DNA of 64,000 bases from Methylobacter tundripaludum (GCF_002934365.1 NZ_PTIY01000004.1:124001-188000), one strand, 5' to 3'. Counted from the first letter of the stretch, positions 9,410 through 19,172 are shown. Program-made: numbers and translations. Notes: a model not told the origin generated them from the letters alone.

Positions 9410-9724
9410 TTATATGAATTTACATTCCTCTTCGCCGTTTTGTTTGATTTTGCAGACTCGCGACTTAGGCGCCGGGTTTACTTGTTGCTGGATGGATTGG
9501 ATCATCTTTGCGGTTGATTGGACAATGCTGTTTATTTTTAGGGCTTCAGAATCGGTTGGATTTGCTGCGGGCGTTTTTAATTCCTTTGTCAGTCCTATAC
9601 CGTTTGCTATCAATACAAGTGCGACTATTCCAAATAAAATGATTTTGTATAGAGCGCTTGATTTTGTTTTTGGTTTTTCATTTCTTAGTCTTTCCAGCAT
9701 GTAGTCTCGGTCTGGGATGTTCAT
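9410..9724 (-). CDS. Membrane-anchored protein of unknown function
   Basis: 104 residues from the ATG at 9724 (MNIPDRDYMLERL). AGGTGA is 5 bases upstream; a GTG three codons earlier is possible. A single membrane helix (IILFGIVALVLIANGIGL, about 25-42) is followed by a periplasmic region ending in a Lys/Cys-rich tail with two cysteines (RVCKIKQNGEEECKFI). No family is recognised. Confidence 0.65.
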   Translation of the reverse strand: MNIPDRDYMLERLRNEKPKTKSSALYKIILFGIVALVLIANGIGLTKELKTPAANPTDSEALKINSIVQSTAKMIQSIQQQVNPAPKSRVCKIKQNGEEECKFI

Positions 9725-9733
9725 TTTCTTCAC

Positions 9734-10097
9734 CTCGATAGGAATGTTTGCGCTGAGTTTGTAGCGGCTTAAATCCGCCGCCTTGTCCGTTTTTTCGCTT
9801 TATGTTTTAACCGCTCCCTGTTTCCGGGATGTTTCGGCTAATGGTTTTCTGTGGTTATTCGTAAGCGTATTCGGGGAATAGCTTGATTATTGATTTTAAT
9901 TCAAAGCCTTACGGCATCGAATTAGCTAATAAAAAACAATATTCGGATTTGCCGGGAAGTCATTATTTTTTATCGAAGTTCTCGGTCGCACTATAAGGGC
10001 TTAAAGATCAATGGTCAAGCTATCGGGTTACGCCGCCTCGAGACCGTTACGCGGCCGCACTCGGCATCGTAAGTGACTATGTTGGGTAACTGACTTT
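9734..10097. other. Gene-free stretch
   Basis: About 360 bp between two - strand genes. No convincing open frame, RNA gene or terminator was found in it. Confidence 0.5.
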
Positions 10098-11066
10098 TCA
10101 TTTGACGGCATTGTCCATCTGCTGGGGAGCACTCCTTTTAAGCCATGTATTGACTGCCGGTTCTTCGGCCAGTCCCTGCCGGTTGATAAAGGTAAACGGT
10201 ACGGAAACCAGCTTCATATCACGATTAATCTGAACGGTGAAATGCAGATGCGGGCCGGTGGTAAAACCGGTGTTGCCCGAATAGCCGATCAATTGACCGG
10301 CGGCCACCGCCATCCCCGGATAAACCTGGGCTTTCTCCAGTTCCAAGTGGGCGTAAAGCGCCATGGAACCGTCATCGTGCAGAATCCTGATGTTGTTGGC
10401 TTCTGAGGCGTAGGCCCTATTGGCGCCGCCCTTGGAAAAATCATCCTCGGCTTCGAGCACGATACCCGATCTGGCCGCATAAACCGGGGTGCCGATCGGC
10501 ATGATAATATCTACGGCATATTTGTTCTGTTCGTCGGCATGGCTGAAACTTCCGCCGAAAGCCTGGGAAATTTGAAACGACGTATCGGGCGCTATCGGCG
10601 GCAAATAGCTTGCGCTGGAACGGTAATGCGCTAAAGGGCGGCCGATGACATAGCGGTATTGAAGCGTAAACCGCGATGGCTGATGGTCATCAACCGGGTT
10701 TATTTCAAAAAGCGAGTCCGATTTTCCCGGCGCAACTACAAAGCGCCTGGGCAAGTCGGGCTTAGCCTGGATATTGTTTTGTTCGGTAAAGTCGATTTCG
10801 ACTTCAACGGGACCGGCATAGTCGTTACGGATAAAAAACCGGGGATGCTGCTTGTCGCCCGACCGTAATAGCCAGACCCATTGCTTGGGCGCCGGGGCCT
10901 TAAGCTGCCTGACCTCAAGCTTTAGCTCGGTTCCGGTCGGCTTGTCGGTAAAATGCCAGGTGCCTTGCGCATCCTGAAATTTATACAGTTTTTGAGCGGC
11001 GACACTAAACGAACAGAGCGGTAGCAGTATTAAAATTGACAGCGAGGTTTTTAATCGAGTGTTCAC
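10098..11066 (-). CDS. M23-family (LytM-type) peptidoglycan endopeptidase with DUF4124-like N-terminus
   Basis: 322 residues. A signal peptide (LSILILLPLCSFSVAAQ) is followed by a DUF4124-like segment (KLYKFQDAQGTWHFTDKP), a beta-rich middle, and a C-terminal M23 domain. Visible metal-site elements are SFSHADEQNKYAVDIIMP, YAHLE and the HxH motif in GPHLHFTVQ. The first ligand region lacks the classic HxGxD spelling and instead has KYAVD with a nearby SH, a variant seen in some M23 subfamilies, so zinc binding probably persists. Its expected role is periplasmic cleavage of peptidoglycan cross-links. It lies 17 bp downstream of a small membrane protein gene, probably co-transcribed. Confidence 0.88.
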   Translation of the reverse strand: MNTRLKTSLSILILLPLCSFSVAAQKLYKFQDAQGTWHFTDKPTGTELKLEVRQLKAPAPKQWVWLLRSGDKQHPRFFIRNDYAGPVEVEIDFTEQNNIQAKPDLPRRFVVAPGKSDSLFEINPVDDHQPSRFTLQYRYVIGRPLAHYRSSASYLPPIAPDTSFQISQAFGGSFSHADEQNKYAVDIIMPIGTPVYAARSGIVLEAEDDFSKGGANRAYASEANNIRILHDDGSMALYAHLELEKAQVYPGMAVAAGQLIGYSGNTGFTTGPHLHFTVQINRDMKLVSVPFTFINRQGLAEEPAVNTWLKRSAPQQMDNAVK

Positions 11067-11083
11067 TGAAAAAAAGCGCCGAC

Positions 11084-11302
11084 CTACTCTTCAGGCCGGG
11101 TGGGGAAAAAAGGATCAACGATCAAAACCGGGATAAACAGCGCAATCAGTACCGCAATCGCAACAAAAGCCGGGCTAATAACCCCCGATAGCCAATAGGC
11201 TATCAGGCTTCCCCATACCATGCGCATGGGCTTGGGTACTTTAACGATTTTCAAAATATGCTCCTCGGCGTTGAGCCTTGTTGTCTCGATAACGGGCTTC
11301 AC
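11084..11302 (-). CDS. Small membrane protein of unknown function
   Basis: 72 residues with a hydrophobic stretch from about 28 to 63 (two closely spaced helices) and an acidic end (FFPTRPEE). It sits between the M23 peptidase gene and the divergent lnt gene, only 5 bp from the latter's first possible start. No recognised family. Confidence 0.6.
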   Translation of the reverse strand: MKPVIETTRLNAEEHILKIVKVPKPMRMVWGSLIAYWLSGVISPAFVAIAVLIALFIPVLIVDPFFPTRPEE

Positions 11303-11307
11303 TTATT

Positions 11308-12876
11308 ATGACAGTTAACTTCAATGCGCGTCCATTGACAAAGGCGCTCATATTCCGAATCCAAAAACAAAACATGCATTATTCAAACAGTAAGTATTGG
11401 GATTTTTGCGCCCCGGTTGCCGGTATTTTACTCACCTTATCTTTTGCCCCGTTCGATTATTCCTGGCTGGCTTTGGCCGCGATGGCGTTTTTGTTTGCCG
11501 CTTGGCGGGGTTGTTCGGCCAAACGCGCCGCCTTGCGCGGTTATTTGTTCGGCTTGGGCGCGTTCGGTTCGGGCGTATCCTGGGTGTACATCAGCATGCA
11601 CGATTTTGGCGGAGCCGGCGCGCTGGAATCGAGTCTGCTGACCGCCGTGTTTGCCGCCTTTTGGGCATTGTTTCCGGCGTTGGCGGGCTATCTTTCGGTA
11701 AAAATGAAAGGGCCGGGTCAGGTCATATTGACGCCGGTTATCTGGATGCTGGTTGAATATCTTCGCGGCTATTGGGTGCTGAACGGATTTCCCTGGCTGC
11801 AACTGGCCTATTCTCAGCTGGAAACGCCGCTGGCCGGATACATACCGGTATTGGGCGCTTACGGTGCCGGATTTATCGCGGCGTTGACGGCTTCGATCGC
11901 CGTAGAAATTTGTCGGGGTAAAAAAAGGCTGTTGCTGATAACGGCGCTTACAATCTTGTGGGGAACGGGCGCTTTGTTGCGGAACCAAACATGGACGCAT
12001 GAAATCGGTCAGCCGATCCGCGTTTCGATGATTCAGGGCAATATAGCGCAGGATCAAAAATGGCGGCCGGAAAATAAAATCAATACCCTGTTGAAATATA
12101 AAAGGATGACCGAAGAACATTGGGATTCCAATGTCATTATCTGGCCGGAAACCGCCATCCCCGCCTACCTGGATCAGGTTCAAGACGCTTTTTTAGCGCC
12201 TTTGGCTAACGACGCCAAGCTGCACAATACCGATTTAATCATCAGCGTTCCGGTGCAGGAAACCGCCCCGGTTAAAAACTTCAATGCCGTAATAACCTTG
12301 GGTAAAGAGCAAGGCATGTACCGCAAGACCCATTTATTGCCTTTCGGGGAATATCTGCCGCTGCAACCTTTATCGGGATTCGTGCTCGACCTGATCAATA
12401 TCAGGTTGGGAAATTTTACGCCGGGAACGGCAACCCAGCCCTTGTTGAAAGCGGGCGGCTACCCGTTCATAACGCTGATCTGTTACGAAGACGTATTCGG
12501 TGATTTGAGTGTCCGGGGCCTGCCAGATGCAGCTTTCCTGGTTAACGTGACCAATGACGGCTGGTTCGGCGATTCGATAGAGCCGCATCAGCATATGCAA
12601 ATGGCAAGAATGCGGGCGATCGAAACCGGTCGCTTTTTGTTGCGATCGACCAATACGGGAATGACGGGGATTGTTTCGTCGAAAGGTGAAATCGTTGGTC
12701 AAGCTCCGCTGTTTCAGGAAACAGCGCTTACCGGAACGATAAACCCGATGGGCGGCATGACGCCTTACGCGAGATGGGGCGACAGGCCGGTTATTGGACT
12801 AATGGTTGTTTTGTTGCTCGGTTTGCTGGGGTACGGCAAGGTTAATGTAGGGCGTATTAGCGTTACAGCAGTTTGA
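11308..12876 (+). CDS. lnt: Apolipoprotein N-acyltransferase (first copy)
   Basis: Adds the third acyl chain to the N-terminal cysteine of lipoproteins in the inner membrane. 522 residues from 11308; an alternative ATG at 11374 removes 22 residues and neither has a good ribosome site. The N-terminal ~220 residues are membrane helices (GILLTLSFAPFDYSWLALA). The rest is the nitrilase-like domain with the catalytic triad in place: Glu281 in WPETAIPAY, Lys340 in YRKTHLLPFGEY and Cys392 in LICYED. A second lnt lies at 41584-43164. It is divergent from the M23 operon and overlaps the end of a convergent DUF1640 gene by 14 bp. Confidence 0.95.
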   Translation: MTVNFNARPLTKALIFRIQKQNMHYSNSKYWDFCAPVAGILLTLSFAPFDYSWLALAAMAFLFAAWRGCSAKRAALRGYLFGLGAFGSGVSWVYISMHDFGGAGALESSLLTAVFAAFWALFPALAGYLSVKMKGPGQVILTPVIWMLVEYLRGYWVLNGFPWLQLAYSQLETPLAGYIPVLGAYGAGFIAALTASIAVEICRGKKRLLLITALTILWGTGALLRNQTWTHEIGQPIRVSMIQGNIAQDQKWRPENKINTLLKYKRMTEEHWDSNVIIWPETAIPAYLDQVQDAFLAPLANDAKLHNTDLIISVPVQETAPVKNFNAVITLGKEQGMYRKTHLLPFGEYLPLQPLSGFVLDLINIRLGNFTPGTATQPLLKAGGYPFITLICYEDVFGDLSVRGLPDAAFLVNVTNDGWFGDSIEPHQHMQMARMRAIETGRFLLRSTNTGMTGIVSSKGEIVGQAPLFQETALTGTINPMGGMTPYARWGDRPVIGLMVVLLLGLLGYGKVNVGRISVTAV

Positions 12877-13111
12877 CCAGCGCGGCGACAATGCTAATAG
12901 CTACCGTTATGAGAGCGCCTAGTTTGATGATAAGGCGTTGTTCAAGATCGCGCATGTCACGGTGCATATCTTCTTTGGTAACTAAATCTTTGAGATTGAC
13001 TTTCAATACTTCGGACAGTGCAACGGCTTCAGCTTCGGCCTGTGCAGGAGGGACACCGGCGGCTTTCAGGGTGTTGGCGAATTTCAGGGTATCAAAAGTA
13101 ATCGTGGTCAT
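12863..13111 (-). CDS. DUF1640 coiled-coil protein
   Basis: 82 residues from the ATG at 13111 (MTTITFDTLKFANTLKAAG). The sequence has the DUF1640/CCDC90-like layout: KLKAAGVPPAQAEA-type N-terminal region, a charged coiled coil (LVTKEDMHRDMRDLEQRL) and one C-terminal membrane helix (LITVAISIVAALVKLL). Homologues are common as short genes in proteobacterial accessory DNA with no known role. Its 3' end overlaps lnt in the opposite direction. Confidence 0.8.
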   Translation of the reverse strand: MTTITFDTLKFANTLKAAGVPPAQAEAEAVALSEVLKVNLKDLVTKEDMHRDMRDLEQRLIIKLGALITVAISIVAALVKLL

Positions 13112-13326
13112 GACGTGCCCACCGGTTTTAAATGTAGTATTCAGTTTGTCGCGCTTAACATGCGCCGCAAATTGTCGAGCTGTTGCTGGAGGCGATAAAA
13201 TGCAGCCGGCCAAAAAGTCTTGCGTTGGCTAATGCCTCCTCTTAGCTCAGGCATCGTAAAAACGTTAGGGACGAGGTTGGAGTTGCACCTTACCGCGTTG
13301 AGCTTGGGCGCACCAACTCAATGCTG

Positions 13327-13569
13327 CTATCCAATCCTAATATATCTTCCTGGGATGGGTGGCGGGGATGCAAGTCTTGTAACAGATGAATCGGTTATGT
13401 TTTTTTCGTGCCCACCATAGTTTGCATCAAGCGCGATAAGCCCAGAAACAAAACCTGTTTCATTGTTCATTATCCAGCACGCAACAGGAAATGTTATTTC
13501 GTTTTCATCATCCTGTTTTTCTGAAACCCAATTCCATGTTCCAGAAACTGGAATTATGCTATTCCCCAT
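13327..13569 (-). CDS. Hypothetical protein
   Basis: 80 residues. AGAGGTG is placed 6 bases before the ATG, which supports translation. The composition is normal (NSIIPVSGTWNWVSEKQDDE, IALDANYGGHEKNITDSS) but no family is recognised. The short length and proline-rich end (ASPPPIPGRYIRIG) could mean a truncated C-terminus. Confidence 0.5.
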   Translation of the reverse strand: MGNSIIPVSGTWNWVSEKQDDENEITFPVACWIMNNETGFVSGLIALDANYGGHEKNITDSSVTRLASPPPIPGRYIRIG

Positions 13570-13614
13570 AAATACACCTCTTTCTTTGTAAAATTAATTT
13601 ATTTAAACAGTAAT

Positions 13615-13680
13615 GTAGTGCGTTGGGTAGAACGCAGTGAAACCCATCTCAATGATAGTAAATCATGATGGGTTTTGTTA
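13615..13680. repeat. GGGTAGA/AACCCATC dispersed repeat, partial copy
   Basis: TTGGGTAGAACGCAGTGAAACCCATC and a downstream ATGATGGGTTTT reproduce the left half and inner hairpin of the complete palindromic element at 57889-57971. The right outer arm is missing here. Confidence 0.65.
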
Positions 13681-13747
13681 TCACTCCACCGATCCTACCG
13701 TGCTTTGAAAATCCGCGTCATCCGTGTTCTATTTCTATAAAGCCAAA

Positions 13748-16429
13748 TCACTGCCTCAAATCCTTAACAACCCGCACCACTTCATTGTCACCCGCGATAG
13801 TTTCAATGCTGAAACCCAGCTTGGCAACCAGCGACAACATCGGTTTGTTGACAGCCAGCACTTCGCCTTCAAAGAACGACAAGCCTTTGGCTTTGGCAGT
13901 CTGCAACAAGGTTTTCATCAGTTTGGTGCCGATGCCCATGCATTGGCAGTCGTCGGCAACGACCAGCGCAAATTCCACCGAATTGCCGTCCGGGTTGACC
14001 ATGTAGCGGCCCACGCCCAATTCGTTCGGCATGTTTTCGTCCTCGGTGACCGCAACAAAGGCAATTTCACGGTCGTAATCGATTTGGGTGAAGCGCACCA
14101 CCATTTCCGGCGTCAGTTCCTGCAAGGCCTGCATAAAACGGAAATATTTAGTGCGTTCGGACAGGCGATGGACGAAATCTTTTTCCATGCCCGCATCTTC
14201 AGGGCGGATCGGCCTGATCGTAACATTGACGCCGTTCGATAATTGATGATGCTGGATCAGTTCATGCGGATAAGGGTGGATCGCCATATGCGAATAAGGC
14301 GAAAGTTGGTGCGATGTTTCGGCTTTAATACGCGCATCAACCGCCATTACGCCGTGTTCGTCGACAATCAGAGGATTAATGTCCAGCTCCAAAATCTCCG
14401 GCAGCTCGCTGACCATAGTCGATACATTCAGCAGCACGTCCACCAGCGCTTGTTTATTGGCGACGGGTAACTGACGGAACGCTTCCAGGTATCTGGCCGC
14501 CTTGGTTTTGGCGATCATCTGCTCAACCATATACGCATTCAACGGCGGCAGCGCGACGGCGCTGTCCTTCAAAATTTCCACCATCGTGCCGCCCAGGCCG
14601 ACGCTGATCGCCGGGCCGAATACAGGGTCCCTGACCACGCCTATCATCAGCTCGCGCCCGCTGGGGGATTTGAACATCGGTTCAACCGTCATGCCGACTT
14701 CGGTGATTTCGGGATATTTTTGCTTAATGGCCGACTCCATTTCCATGAAGTGCTGCGAAACTTCCTTAACGCTGTTGATATTAAGCCGCACGCCGCCTAT
14801 ATCGGATTTGTGGCTGAACTCGGCCATATTGATTTTTAACACGACCGGAAAGCGCATCGATTCAGCGGCAATCATCGCATCCTTGGCGCTGGAAACCTTG
14901 ATGGTCTGGTTGACCGGGATGTGGAATGCGGCCAGGATGGCTTTGGCTTCCTGCGCGGTTAAAACCTGGCGGCCTTCCGAAAGCACCCGTTCGATAATCA
15001 AGCGCGCGCCCGTAACATCGGGTGTCGCCAATTCATCGGTAGGCGAGGGAATTTGTTTCAGCAGGATCTGGTTCTGGCTATAGCTGGCCAGGAATGAAAA
15101 CGCATCGACCGCAATTTCCGGCGTACTGAAGTGCGCGACTTTGCTGTTGGCGAAAAGATTGCGGCCTTCCTGAACCCGTGAGCCGCCCGTCCATGACGCC
15201 AACACCGGTTTTTTACTGGTTTTCGCGGCTTCGATAACGCATTCGGCGACCTGAGTCGGATTGGTCATCGCCTGGGGCGTCAGTATTACCAGTATGCCGT
15301 CGATATTTTTGTCTTTAAGGCAAATTTCCAGCGCTTTTTGGTAACGTTCGGAGGTCGCATCGCCCAGAATATCGACAGGATTGTCATGCGACCAGTGTAC
15401 CGGCAACACCTCGTTTAGTGCGGCGATGCTGGCAGGGCTCAGTTCCGCCATTTGCACGCCGACGTCCTCGGCGCGGTCGGTGCTCATCACGCCGGGACCG
15501 CCGGCGTTGGTGATGATCGCCAGACGGTCCTTTTTGACCACATAATTGTTGGCCAAAACGCGGGCCGCGGAAAACAGCTCATTGATGCTGTAAACCCTGA
15601 CCACACCGGCCCTGGCAATCGCCGCATCGAATACGTTGTCGCCGCCGACCATCGCGCCGGTATGCGACATCGCCGCCTTGCAGCCCGCTTCATGACGGCC
15701 GGACTTGATCAGGATCACCGGTTTTAGCCGCGCCGCGGCTTTAAGGCCGCTCAAAAAGCGGCGGGCGTCGCGGATGCCTTCAACATACATCAAAATGCCG
15801 GTGGTTTTGCTGTCGGTCGCCAGATAATCCAGCACCTCGCCGAAATCAATGTCCGCCGCCCCGCCCATCGAAACAACCGTCGAAAAGCCGATGTCCTGGG
15901 ATTTTGCCCAATCCAGAATCGCCGTACACACCGCGCCGGATTGAGACAGCAGCGCCAGATTGCCGTCCTTGATCGTGCCGTCGCCGAAGGTCGCATTAAG
16001 GTGTCCGCTGGGACGGGCAACGCCCAGGCAGTTAGGGCCGATGATGCGGATACTGTAGCGATGGGCGATGTCCAGCACTTCCTGTTGCAGCCGCTTGCCT
16101 TCAACGCCCAGTTCGCCGAAACCTGCGCTGATAATGATCACGGACGTGACGCCTTTTTCTCCGCACTGGCGGACAACGCCTGGAACGCTGGGAGCCGGGG
16201 TCGAAATCACTACCAAGTCGAGATCCTCGGGAACGGCATTGAGATCGGGATAAGCCTTTAAGCCTAATAAGGTGTCGCGCTTGTTGTTGACCGGATAAAG
16301 CCCGCCTTTAAAGCCCGCTTCCTGCATGTTCAGCAGCAGCCGGTAACCTACGCTTTCCTCGCGTTCGGAAGCGCCAACGATAGCAACAGATTTGGGGGTG
16401 AAAAAGCGATTCAGATAATGAGGGCCCAT
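13748..16429 (-). CDS. NDP-forming acyl-CoA synthetase-like / GNAT acetyltransferase fusion (Pat/PatZ-type)
   Basis: 893 residues from the ATG at 16429 (MGPHYLNRFFTP), which has TGGAG upstream. Order of domains: CoA-binding Rossmann domain (SVAIVGASEREESVGYRLL), succinyl-CoA-synthetase-like flavodoxin domains (IIGPNCLGVARPSG, SQSGAVCTAILDWA), an ATP-grasp domain from about residue 480 (FPVVLKINMAEFSHKSDIGG), and a C-terminal GNAT domain from about residue 730 (VTIRPIRPEDAGMEKDFVH, DDCQCMGIGTKLMKTLL). This is the architecture of protein lysine acetyltransferase Pat (YfiQ), in which the synthetase part is regulatory and the GNAT part acetylates targets such as acetyl-CoA synthetase. The conserved HKSDIGG keeps open whether the synthetase half is active. 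Confidence 0.9.
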   Translation of the reverse strand: MGPHYLNRFFTPKSVAIVGASEREESVGYRLLLNMQEAGFKGGLYPVNNKRDTLLGLKAYPDLNAVPEDLDLVVISTPAPSVPGVVRQCGEKGVTSVIIISAGFGELGVEGKRLQQEVLDIAHRYSIRIIGPNCLGVARPSGHLNATFGDGTIKDGNLALLSQSGAVCTAILDWAKSQDIGFSTVVSMGGAADIDFGEVLDYLATDSKTTGILMYVEGIRDARRFLSGLKAAARLKPVILIKSGRHEAGCKAAMSHTGAMVGGDNVFDAAIARAGVVRVYSINELFSAARVLANNYVVKKDRLAIITNAGGPGVMSTDRAEDVGVQMAELSPASIAALNEVLPVHWSHDNPVDILGDATSERYQKALEICLKDKNIDGILVILTPQAMTNPTQVAECVIEAAKTSKKPVLASWTGGSRVQEGRNLFANSKVAHFSTPEIAVDAFSFLASYSQNQILLKQIPSPTDELATPDVTGARLIIERVLSEGRQVLTAQEAKAILAAFHIPVNQTIKVSSAKDAMIAAESMRFPVVLKINMAEFSHKSDIGGVRLNINSVKEVSQHFMEMESAIKQKYPEITEVGMTVEPMFKSPSGRELMIGVVRDPVFGPAISVGLGGTMVEILKDSAVALPPLNAYMVEQMIAKTKAARYLEAFRQLPVANKQALVDVLLNVSTMVSELPEILELDINPLIVDEHGVMAVDARIKAETSHQLSPYSHMAIHPYPHELIQHHQLSNGVNVTIRPIRPEDAGMEKDFVHRLSERTKYFRFMQALQELTPEMVVRFTQIDYDREIAFVAVTEDENMPNELGVGRYMVNPDGNSVEFALVVADDCQCMGIGTKLMKTLLQTAKAKGLSFFEGEVLAVNKPMLSLVAKLGFSIETIAGDNEVVRVVKDLRQ

Positions 16430-16579
16430 TGATGCTCCAGAAATAACGGAAAGAAAATGCGGTTTATAGGCCAAAATTCTAGCATTGTTATCCCGTTGAC
16501 CGGATTAAATTTTAATGACGGAGCCGTGTGCCGCGCCGGAAGTTGATACACTAAGCTTTTTGAATCGACGGAAAGTATT

Positions 16580-17143
16580 TTGAAACGTTTGAAGAACCAG
16601 CTCAGTGCGCACCTCCTGTTCATAGCGCTTTTTAGCGTCATGATGCATCAACCGGTATTTGCTCATGCCGGAGATCATAACAATAGTTGTTTTCTGAGCG
16701 TGGGCGATACCCGGTTGCGCATAAGCGGCTACCAATTCCAGCGGGAGCTGGAAGGAAAGCACTTTTGCCATTTTTTCCCCGAGTTGGGGCAGATCGTGCT
16801 GGCGGTGGAACCGCTGGCGGCAGGGGAGGAAAAGACCTTGGTCACACTGGAGCTGGCGGCATTGACGTCGTGGTTTAACCCCGGCCAGGCGTTTACCGTG
16901 ATCAAGCAACAGCCTGAAGAGCTGCTCGGCACAGGCCTTGCGTCAATTTCGCAAAGCATCGGGCAGCGCGGCGTCTACAGGCTTAATGTTACGCTGCACG
17001 ACGGTTCCGGTGACATACAGCAACAGCGGTTTTTGTTTTTGGTGGGTTTCCCGGTGACCAAGATAATGGTGATGATTGCCGGGTTGCTGGTTTTGGTGAT
17101 CGGCTTTGCCGGGCTGAAAGAGTTTAAAAAGAAAGGGCGATAA
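16580..17143 (+). CDS. Periplasmic, C-terminally membrane-anchored protein of unknown function
   Basis: 187 residues if started at the TTG at 16580, which includes the only sensible signal peptide (LLFIALFSVMMHQPVFAHA). The mature domain (~30-150) has two cysteines (NNSCFLSVGDTRLRI, GKHFCHFFPELGQIVLAVEP) and reads like a beta-sandwich. A C-terminal membrane helix (VTKIMVMIAGLLVLVIGFAG) and Lys-rich tail follow. No close family comes to mind. It is divergent from the Pat-like gene. Confidence 0.7.
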   Translation: MKRLKNQLSAHLLFIALFSVMMHQPVFAHAGDHNNSCFLSVGDTRLRISGYQFQRELEGKHFCHFFPELGQIVLAVEPLAAGEEKTLVTLELAALTSWFNPGQAFTVIKQQPEELLGTGLASISQSIGQRGVYRLNVTLHDGSGDIQQQRFLFLVGFPVTKIMVMIAGLLVLVIGFAGLKEFKKKGR

Positions 17144-17237
17144 TGCGACCAAGTTATTTCCGGTTAGATTCGCCCGTGTCTTAAGCCTTAGGAACATGGA
17201 TGAAATAACTTGAGCAAGTTTTATTTTTCATTTTTTA

Positions 17238-17292
17238 ACCATGAAGGACATGAAGCGGCATGAAAGGTTTAAGCCTTCATGCTCTTCATGGT
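17238..17292. repeat. ATGAAGG-type palindromic repeat
   Basis: ACCATGAAGGACATGAAG at the left pairs with CTTCATGCTCTTCATGGT at the right. A cognate spelled CACGAAG...CTTCGTG occurs at 21361-21410, so these are two members of one repeat family placed downstream of - strand genes. Confidence 0.6.
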
Positions 17293-17309
17293 AATTGCCT
17301 AAATTAATT

Positions 17310-18998
17310 TTATGCACGATCCTTAGCTTTATCAGCGGCATCTGTGCTGAATGGGGCGGACAGGATGGACAGACAAAGCAACCAAGCCAGCAGTTGCTGG
17401 TTATGAAATGTATAAGCCAACGCGAACGGCAGGCCTTCGTAAAAACCCGGATGCGCCAGAATGAAATCATGCCCGTCCATAAAAGCCTTGGTCTCGCCCA
17501 ATATCAAGGCGATAACCCCAATGCCCATCAAGTAGGCGAGAATGCGGTCGTGACGGCTTGAAAAATTCCCGCCGGTTAGATGATCGAACGCCAGGGTTTG
17601 ATAGTTTAACCGGCGTTGGCGCAGCCACAGGCAAACTATCAAACCGCAGACGCCAATCGCGGGAATGGCGAATTGCTCGACCGGGAAGCTCAGATAGCGT
17701 CCGTTGAAGGCCAAGCTGTAGGTTTTATAAAGCGCCAGCAGTATGAAAATCAGGTAGCCGGTTCTCAATCGGGTCGCTAATTTTTGCATGTCGGGATTGT
17801 CCGCCAAAACATCATAGAAACGCCGGATCAGCAATCCGGCCAATACGGTATTCGCGGCAATCATCGACAGACTGTACGCGCGTTGCCAAGGGTTGTAACT
17901 GGTGTACCACAGAAAATCCGCCAGCGTAACCAGACAAACGCCAAGCGCCTGCGCCAAAGCCAAAAACACCAGCGCTCGCGGCAGGGAAACACCGTGCAGC
18001 TTTTTATAGTAAGCAGCAGCAATCAGTAACCACAAGCCCGTCGCTAAAGCGAAATGCACCGGCCAGGCAGGATTCTCGCTGACCGGGCCGGTTAAAGGGA
18101 AAATCGGTTTATGATCAGTCGTCAGCAATCCCCAATTGGCGCCGGCCACTCCCTCAAAATCAACTTTCCAAGGCTGGTTAAAAGCCTCGATGATGTTGTA
18201 GTCGAAATGTTGGCGGCCGGCGACCTGAAGCAGGCTGCGAATGAATTTGGCGGAATTGACGACGCTGGGGACGGCACCGCCGCGCTGCCGCCCGACGCTC
18301 GGCCAGCCGGACTCGCCGATCAGGATAGGCTTGTTTTGCCCCATGCTGAGCGCTTTATCTTTGACTTGTTGAACGATTTTCTCAATATGTTCAGTTGCCT
18401 GTTCAACCGGTACCGGTTCGTCTTCCCAATAAGGCAGTATATGGATGGTGATAAAATCCACCTCATTGATCAGTTGGGGGTATTTCATGTACATCGACCA
18501 AACATCGGCGTATGACACCGGCTGTTTAACCGCCTGTTTGACCTGCCGGATATAACCGATCAGGCTGTCGATATCCATGTCCCGACGCAGCAGCACTTCA
18601 TTGCCGACGATGATCCGTTTGACCACATCGGGGTGGGCGTTAACCGATTGGATCAACGCCTCGATTTCTTTTTTATTGTTTTCATGGTCAGGTCCCAGCC
18701 AGCCGCCCTGAATCATATTGACGCCGTATTTACGCGCAATATCGGCGGTAGGTTCGCCGCCAAGAATCGAGTAAGTGCGGATGGTATAGGTCTTATCCGC
18801 CAGCAATCCCAAATCTTCGTTGATATGCTCAGGCAGCGGCGTTTTAAAGCCTTCACGGGACGATGCGAAAGACAGACTCATGATTTTTCCGGCCGGTACA
18901 TCCGCGCCTGCATCCTGCGGCCGGTTGGTAAACCAGTCGATAGCGCCGTGGATAATAATGATTAAAATCAGGCAGAGCGGGATTTTTGCGTGTTTCAT
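17310..18998 (-). CDS. Membrane-bound GH17-family glycoside hydrolase/transglycosylase
   Basis: 562 residues. An N-terminal signal-anchor (IPLCLILIIIIHGAIDWF) is followed by a GH17 (beta-1,3-glucanase fold) domain at ~40-300. The family acid/base glutamate is in IIVGNEVLL and the nucleophile in ILIGESGWPS. The last ~240 residues contain about seven membrane helices. A periplasmic GH17 domain with a membrane module recalls the catalytic part of NdvB/NdvC-type proteins that remodel cyclic or branched beta-glucans. No glucan synthase is adjacent, so the substrate is open. A MITE-like element starts 12 bp upstream of the ATG. Confidence 0.85.
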   Translation of the reverse strand: MKHAKIPLCLILIIIIHGAIDWFTNRPQDAGADVPAGKIMSLSFASSREGFKTPLPEHINEDLGLLADKTYTIRTYSILGGEPTADIARKYGVNMIQGGWLGPDHENNKKEIEALIQSVNAHPDVVKRIIVGNEVLLRRDMDIDSLIGYIRQVKQAVKQPVSYADVWSMYMKYPQLINEVDFITIHILPYWEDEPVPVEQATEHIEKIVQQVKDKALSMGQNKPILIGESGWPSVGRQRGGAVPSVVNSAKFIRSLLQVAGRQHFDYNIIEAFNQPWKVDFEGVAGANWGLLTTDHKPIFPLTGPVSENPAWPVHFALATGLWLLIAAAYYKKLHGVSLPRALVFLALAQALGVCLVTLADFLWYTSYNPWQRAYSLSMIAANTVLAGLLIRRFYDVLADNPDMQKLATRLRTGYLIFILLALYKTYSLAFNGRYLSFPVEQFAIPAIGVCGLIVCLWLRQRRLNYQTLAFDHLTGGNFSSRHDRILAYLMGIGVIALILGETKAFMDGHDFILAHPGFYEGLPFALAYTFHNQQLLAWLLCLSILSAPFSTDAADKAKDRA

Positions 18999-19009
18999 AA
19001 CGATAGAGT

Positions 19010-19172
19010 TTAGGATACGGCCATTAATAATTTCCCAATATGGATCGGGTAAAATTTTTCCGTTCGCCCTGAGCCCTTCGGCTACGCTCAGGACTAAAGG
19101 ACTTGCCGAAGCATGATCGGCTTGACGATAGAAGACAGTGATTTCGGGAAGTTATTTTTAACCAAATCCTTA
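19010..19172. mobile_element. MITE-like element, copy 1
   Basis: About 162 bp. The left end (TTAGGATACGG...AATAATTTCCCAATAT) and the right end (ATTTCGGGAAGTTATTTTTAACC...) are imperfect inverted repeats. The right end and the core CCCTTCGGCTACGCTCAGGA are identical to the copy at 41343-41582. It has no coding capacity. Confidence 0.65.

Noticed and set aside
11308-12876. Treating one lnt copy as a pseudogene
   Set aside because: Both copies are full length with the Glu-Lys-Cys triad intact.
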